Below, piece after piece: positions 60,630 to 64,000 of a stretch of DNA of 64,000 nt; the first letter of the stretch is position 1; each line of letters starts with the position of its first letter. The stretch covers positions 62,001-126,000 of the forward strand of contig JANQMR010000030.1 of the NCBI GenBank assembly GCA_028279985.1, read 5' to 3'. Below the pieces are notes generated by a model, which was not told where the DNA came from, did not search any database, and worked only from the letters and a program-made list of their open reading frames with translations. Both the position numbers and the translations under genes were made by a program. Source of the DNA: Woeseiaceae bacterium (GTDB lineage Bacteria > Pseudomonadota > Gammaproteobacteria > Steroidobacterales > Woeseiaceae).

Positions 60630-61511
60630 ATGAACAAGCTTTCAACCAAGCAGCGAGCCCAGATTCTGCATATGCTGGTTGAGGGTAATTCTCTCCGCGC
60701 TACGGCTCGCATGTCCGGGGTCTCCCGAAACACGGTCGATAAGCTGCTCGGGGACGTGGGTTCTGCCTGCCTCGACTATCAGGACGAACACCTGCGAGAC
60801 CTGCCCTGTAAGCGCGTTGAGTGCGACGAAATCTGGTCTTTTGTCTATGCCCGCGACAAGAACGTACCCGAGAACAAGCAGGGTGAGTTCGGATACGGGG
60901 ATGTCTGGACGTGGACCGCAATCTGCGCTGATACCAAGCTAGTGCCGTGCTGGCACGTTGGCAGGCGCGATATCCCGGCCGCCACGGCGTTCATGGACGA
61001 TCTGGCGGCCCGACTCGCGAATCGCGTACAGCTCAGCACGGATGGTCACAAGCCCTATCTGCACGCAGTTCCGCGCGCCTTCGGCTACAACAAGATTGAC
61101 CACGGCATAATCGTCAAGTTATACGGCGCTGAGAGAAACGAGAAGACCAGCAAGTACGGCCCCGACAAGTGCACCGGTACCCGCACAAGTGTGGCTCGCG
61201 GCAAGCCGAAGAAATCACAAATCTCGACCAGCTACGTCGAGCGCCAAAACCTGACCATGCGTATGTCGATGCGTCGGTTTGCTCGCCTAAGCAACGCGCA
61301 CTCAAAGAAGCTGGAGAACCACATGCATGCGATATCGCTGCACTACATGTATTACAACTTCGGACGGATTCACCAGACACTAAAGGTAACGCCTGCAATG
61401 GCCGCAGGCGTCACCGATCACGTTTGGTCACTAGAGGAAATCGCAGCATTGGCACCGATCACAGCACCTAAGAAGCGCGGCCCGTACAAAAAGCGAGCGG
61501 TTTCAAAGTGA
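60630..61511 (+). CDS. IS1-like DDE transposase
   Basis: 293 aa from ATG 60630 (an in-frame ATG at 60591 is also possible). N-terminal HTH (TKQRAQILHMLVEGNSLRATARMSGVSRNTV split over residues 5-35), catalytic-domain segments CDEIWSFVYARDKN, LSTDGHKPYL and YVERQNLTMRMSMRRFARL, of the type annotated as IS1-family in many bacteria. The terminal repeats of an IS were not found around it. It lies 146 bp after the tRNA pair, with lower GC. Confidence 0.8.
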   Translation: MNKLSTKQRAQILHMLVEGNSLRATARMSGVSRNTVDKLLGDVGSACLDYQDEHLRDLPCKRVECDEIWSFVYARDKNVPENKQGEFGYGDVWTWTAICADTKLVPCWHVGRRDIPAATAFMDDLAARLANRVQLSTDGHKPYLHAVPRAFGYNKIDHGIIVKLYGAERNEKTSKYGPDKCTGTRTSVARGKPKKSQISTSYVERQNLTMRMSMRRFARLSNAHSKKLENHMHAISLHYMYYNFGRIHQTLKVTPAMAAGVTDHVWSLEEIAALAPITAPKKRGPYKKRAVSK

Positions 61512-61535
61512 GCCAGTACCTTATCCATACAGTAC

Positions 61536-62636
61536 ATGACCGACGGATGCCCACGATCCATGCCCGCTCCTTATCCCACCGCCCATCACAAGGGCCGCGG
61601 CGCCCTGTCTCGCAGGGACGGTCGTTTCGAGACCCGTCCCGTCGAGCTCGACGACGCGGTCGCCCACGAACGCGCGATGAGCGCACCGCAAACGGTGCTG
61701 AAACCCATGCGGGCCGGCCGTATCGTCAGTCGCAATACGTCGCCGGACGTGCCGTTCGATCGTTCGATCAATCCGTATCAGGGCTGTGAGCACGGTTGCA
61801 TTTACTGCTACGCAAGGCCTAGCCATAGTTACCTCGACCTGTCGCCGGGGCTCGACTTCGAAACCCGGATTTTCTACAAGCCGAATGCGGCGAAATGCCT
61901 GCTCGAGGAATGGAAAAAACCCGGTTACGTCGCAGAACCGATCACGATCGGCGCCAACACGGACCCCTACCAGCCGGCGGAAAAGCAAACGCGGATCACC
62001 AGGGAGCTCTTGAAGCTGTTCGTCGAATACCGGCACCCGGTCAGCTTGATCACCAAGGGCACGCTGATCGAGCGCGATCTCGACCTGCTGGCAGAGCTCG
62101 CCGGGCACTCGTTATGCTCGGTCGCGGTCAGCCTGCCGACGCTGGATCGCGGTTTGAAGCGCATCATGGAGCCGCGTGTGCCGGCTGCCGAAGCCCGCCT
62201 GTCCTCGATTACCAGACTCCGGGCATCGGGCATTCCGGTCAGCGTCCTGGTCGCGCCGGTCATACCGACCGTCAACGATTCCGAGATCGAGCGTATCGTC
62301 GAGGCGGCAGCCGGCGCGGGCGCGCAGCAGGCCGCTTACGTATTCCTGCGTCTGCCGTGGGAGGTGAAGGACTTGTTCAAGGAGTGGCTGGCCGAACACT
62401 ACCCGGATCGTGCCGCGCACGTCATGAGCCTGGTCCGGCAGGCCAGCGGCGGCAAGGATTACGACAACCGCTTCGGCCTGCGGCAAACCGGGCGCGGCGC
62501 CTACGCCGACATGCTGGCGACCCGATTCCAGGCCGCGTGCCGCCGGCACGGCCTGGGCGACCGCGCCGGCCGTCAGGAGCTCGACTGCTCGCTGTTCGAA
62601 AAGCCGGGACAAAAACAGCTCGGCTTCGGATTCTAG
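61536..62636 (+). CDS. PA0069-family radical SAM protein
   Basis: 366 aa. Radical-SAM cysteine motif CEHGCIYCYARPSH near residue 85, NPYQG just before it, ANTDPYQPAEK, LITKGTLIERDLDLL and PVIPTVND, all typical of the PA0069/SplB-like subgroup whose reaction is unknown. In-frame ATG 61554 is an alternative start. Its TAG stop is the first CTAG of the miniature element that follows. Confidence 0.9.
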   Translation: MTDGCPRSMPAPYPTAHHKGRGALSRRDGRFETRPVELDDAVAHERAMSAPQTVLKPMRAGRIVSRNTSPDVPFDRSINPYQGCEHGCIYCYARPSHSYLDLSPGLDFETRIFYKPNAAKCLLEEWKKPGYVAEPITIGANTDPYQPAEKQTRITRELLKLFVEYRHPVSLITKGTLIERDLDLLAELAGHSLCSVAVSLPTLDRGLKRIMEPRVPAAEARLSSITRLRASGIPVSVLVAPVIPTVNDSEIERIVEAAAGAGAQQAAYVFLRLPWEVKDLFKEWLAEHYPDRAAHVMSLVRQASGGKDYDNRFGLRQTGRGAYADMLATRFQAACRRHGLGDRAGRQELDCSLFEKPGQKQLGFGF

Positions 62637-62681
62637 GTCCTGTCCCGTTCAATCACTTGCCTAATCGGGAAAGGACACTAG
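62633..62681. mobile_element. CTAG-flanked miniature inverted-repeat element
   Basis: CTAGGTCCTGTCCCG (62633-62647) and CGGGAAAGGACACTAG (62666-62681) are imperfect inverted arms around 18 bp, with CTAG at each end. It sits on the radical SAM stop codon. Confidence 0.6.
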
Positions 62682-62712
62682 GGGGAGCCTCTGCACAAGT
62701 CTGGCAAGGCTC
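62682..62712. mobile_element. Dispersed core element, copy 3
   Basis: GAGCC (62685-62689), core TCTGCACAAGTCTGG (62690-62704) and GGCTC (62708-62712), abutting the CTAG end of the preceding element. No right-hand CTAG is present. Confidence 0.6.
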
Positions 62713-62903
62713 AATTCTGTGCCAAATCGCCTTCGCGAAACCCGTTGCGGCGCAACAACTACCTTGGGTAACGGTCAAACGGTATAGTGGTCGAGGCGTC
62801 GATCGGGTGGTAACCCAGAACCGGGAAGGCTTCGGCCGGTCCGACTATGCCGGCCCGACTATGAAAGGGAACCGCCCACGCAGTGTTTTAGCCGTTCAAA
62901 CAT

Positions 62904-64000
62904 ATGCTTTTGAAACCTAAGCGAATATTACAGGGTGCGCTACCGCTGTTGCTGGTTGCGGCAGCCGGCGCTGCGGCGCAGGACGCGGCCGAGCCGGCGA
63001 ACGACCCGTTGGATCCGGCGCCAGCCCCGGACGAGGTGGAAACCGGGGACGAGCCCGGTCTGCTCGATCAGGTCGTGCCGGTCGCGGACGACGAAGGAGA
63101 TCATGCCGAAAACGCCGACCTCGCGACGGTGCCGGAGGCCGCATTCGATCCGGAGGTTCCGACCGATGAAGACCGGCTGGTCCGGGAATTCGAGCGTTAC
63201 AAGGAGCTGATGACCAACGACATCCTCGACGAAGCCGACAACGTGGCAAAACGCGTCGTGGAGCTCGCCATTCGGACCAAGGGACCTCGGTCCCGCGACA
63301 CCGCCAAGGCACTGACCAATCTTGCGATCGTGCAGCACAAGAATCGCGAGTATGTCGCCGCACAGCAGAATTTTCAGCAGGCGGTGGACATACTGGAAGA
63401 CTCCGAGGATCGCCTGGCGGCGGCCCTGATCAACCCGCTGAAGGGCCTGGGAGCGTCGCAGCTCGAAGCCGGCCGGCCGGATCTCGCCAATCGGACGCTG
63501 GGCCGCGCGGTTCACATCTCGCACGTCAATGAAGGTCCGCACAACGTGCAACAGATCGAACTGCTAGAGGTGCTCGCCGAATCGAACCTGAGGCTCGGCG
63601 AGGTCGAGACGGCCAAGGACATCTACGACACGATCTATTCGATCAACGCGCGCGAATATCACGGCAACGAGTTCGGCATGGTGCCGTCGTTGATGCGGCG
63701 CGCGGCGTGGCAGCACCGGGCCGGATACGTCAACGACGAGCGGGCGACCTACCGGCGCATCATTCGCATCATCGAGACCCGTGTCGGTAAGGACGATCTG
63801 TCCCTGATCGAGCCCTTGCAATTGCTGGGCAAATCCTATTTTTTCGCGGACACGAGCGGCACGCCCTCGACTGTCGGCACCGCGCCCACGACCGGCGAAG
63901 TGTATTTCAAGCGCGCATTACGGATTGCCGAGGAGCATCCCGACGCCGACTGGCAGCTCGAGGCGGGCGCAAAACTCGCCTTGGCCGACTACTACCTGTT
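62904..64000 (+). CDS. Tetratricopeptide-repeat secreted protein, partial
   Basis: From ATG 62904 a signal peptide (LPLLLVAAAGAAAQ) is followed by an acidic low-complexity stretch (residues 30-75). TPR-like helical pairs come next (AKALTNLAIVQHKNREYVAAQ, LEVLAESNLRLGEVETAKDI, PLQLLGKSYFFADT), a periplasmic scaffold type. The gene runs off the right edge after 365 codons. The preceding 190 bp carry no recognisable promoter beyond a GAACCGCC-containing leader. Confidence 0.8.
   Translation, partial: MLLKPKRILQGALPLLLVAAAGAAAQDAAEPANDPLDPAPAPDEVETGDEPGLLDQVVPVADDEGDHAENADLATVPEAAFDPEVPTDEDRLVREFERYKELMTNDILDEADNVAKRVVELAIRTKGPRSRDTAKALTNLAIVQHKNREYVAAQQNFQQAVDILEDSEDRLAAALINPLKGLGASQLEAGRPDLANRTLGRAVHISHVNEGPHNVQQIELLEVLAESNLRLGEVETAKDIYDTIYSINAREYHGNEFGMVPSLMRRAAWQHRAGYVNDERATYRRIIRIIETRVGKDDLSLIEPLQLLGKSYFFADTSGTPSTVGTAPTTGEVYFKRALRIAEEHPDADWQLEAGAKLALADYYL

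Overview
The window is a 64 kb piece of a GC-rich gammaproteobacterial chromosome. The evidence is the conserved block cca - uppP - folK/folB - tsaD - rpsU - yqeY - dnaG - rpoD - tRNA-Ile(CAU), together with NrdR-, sigma-32-, sigma-54- and Fur-type regulatory sites. A marine or sediment lineage such as the Woeseiales is my guess. It rests on the gene mix (class II ribonucleotide reductase, KorAB, haloalkane dehalogenase, DUF1501-like and HZS-like secreted proteins) and not on a database match.

Layout. 0-6.6 kb: class II ribonucleotide reductase behind an NrdR-type promoter, small heat-shock protein, DegP/MucD protease, a zinc-peptidase lipoprotein and cca. 6.7-18.7 kb: uppP, a MidA-type methyltransferase, folate genes (pteridine reductase, folK, folB) around an S41 peptidase lipoprotein, then tsaD and the divergent macromolecular-synthesis operon rpsU-yqeY-dnaG-rpoD. 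It ends in a tRNA-Ile(CAU) gene split in the anticodon loop by a 233-nt group I intron. 18.7-20.5 kb: a small lower-GC island with an internally deleted IS3 element, a toxin-antitoxin-like overlapping pair and a DUF6941-like gene. 20.5-27.8 kb: 5-oxoprolinase genes pxpABC, an SDR enzyme, a Tat-exported TldD with a PmbA partner, and a rhomboid protease.

28-40 kb: two divergent envelope operons. The leftward one encodes a 915-aa beta-propeller/HZS-alpha-like protein with two CxxCH motifs, two beta-barrel proteins, a DUF4266 lipoprotein and a DUF3570 protein. The rightward one encodes a DUF1588/DUF1585-like cytochrome, an 856-aa lipoprotein with two CxxCH modules plus a LamG-like domain, and a Tat-signal DUF1501-like protein. 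It has a sigma-54-type promoter match upstream and a strong terminator downstream. This is the best candidate for an undescribed system.

40-52.5 kb: a Trm112/carnosine-methyltransferase-like gene translationally coupled to a haloalkane dehalogenase, 7Fe ferredoxin FdxA, KorAB 2-oxoacid oxidoreductase, an MBL hydrolase, a Nudix hydrolase, an SRPBCC protein, a second rhomboid, an MRJP/Yellow-like protein, a small MscS channel and a glycine-zipper lipoprotein. 52.5-61.5 kb: accessory region with a Fur-box TonB siderophore receptor, a PepSY membrane protein, a serine hydrolase, small unknown genes, two non-canonical tRNA genes (one with an ochre-reading UUA anticodon) and an IS1-like transposase. 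61.5-64 kb: a PA0069-type radical SAM protein and the start of a TPR protein.

Two themes run through the window. Short tandem repeats are frequent, often 12 bp and in frame, near gene starts and ends. Miniature palindromic elements sit at CTAG sites, commonly on TAG stop codons.
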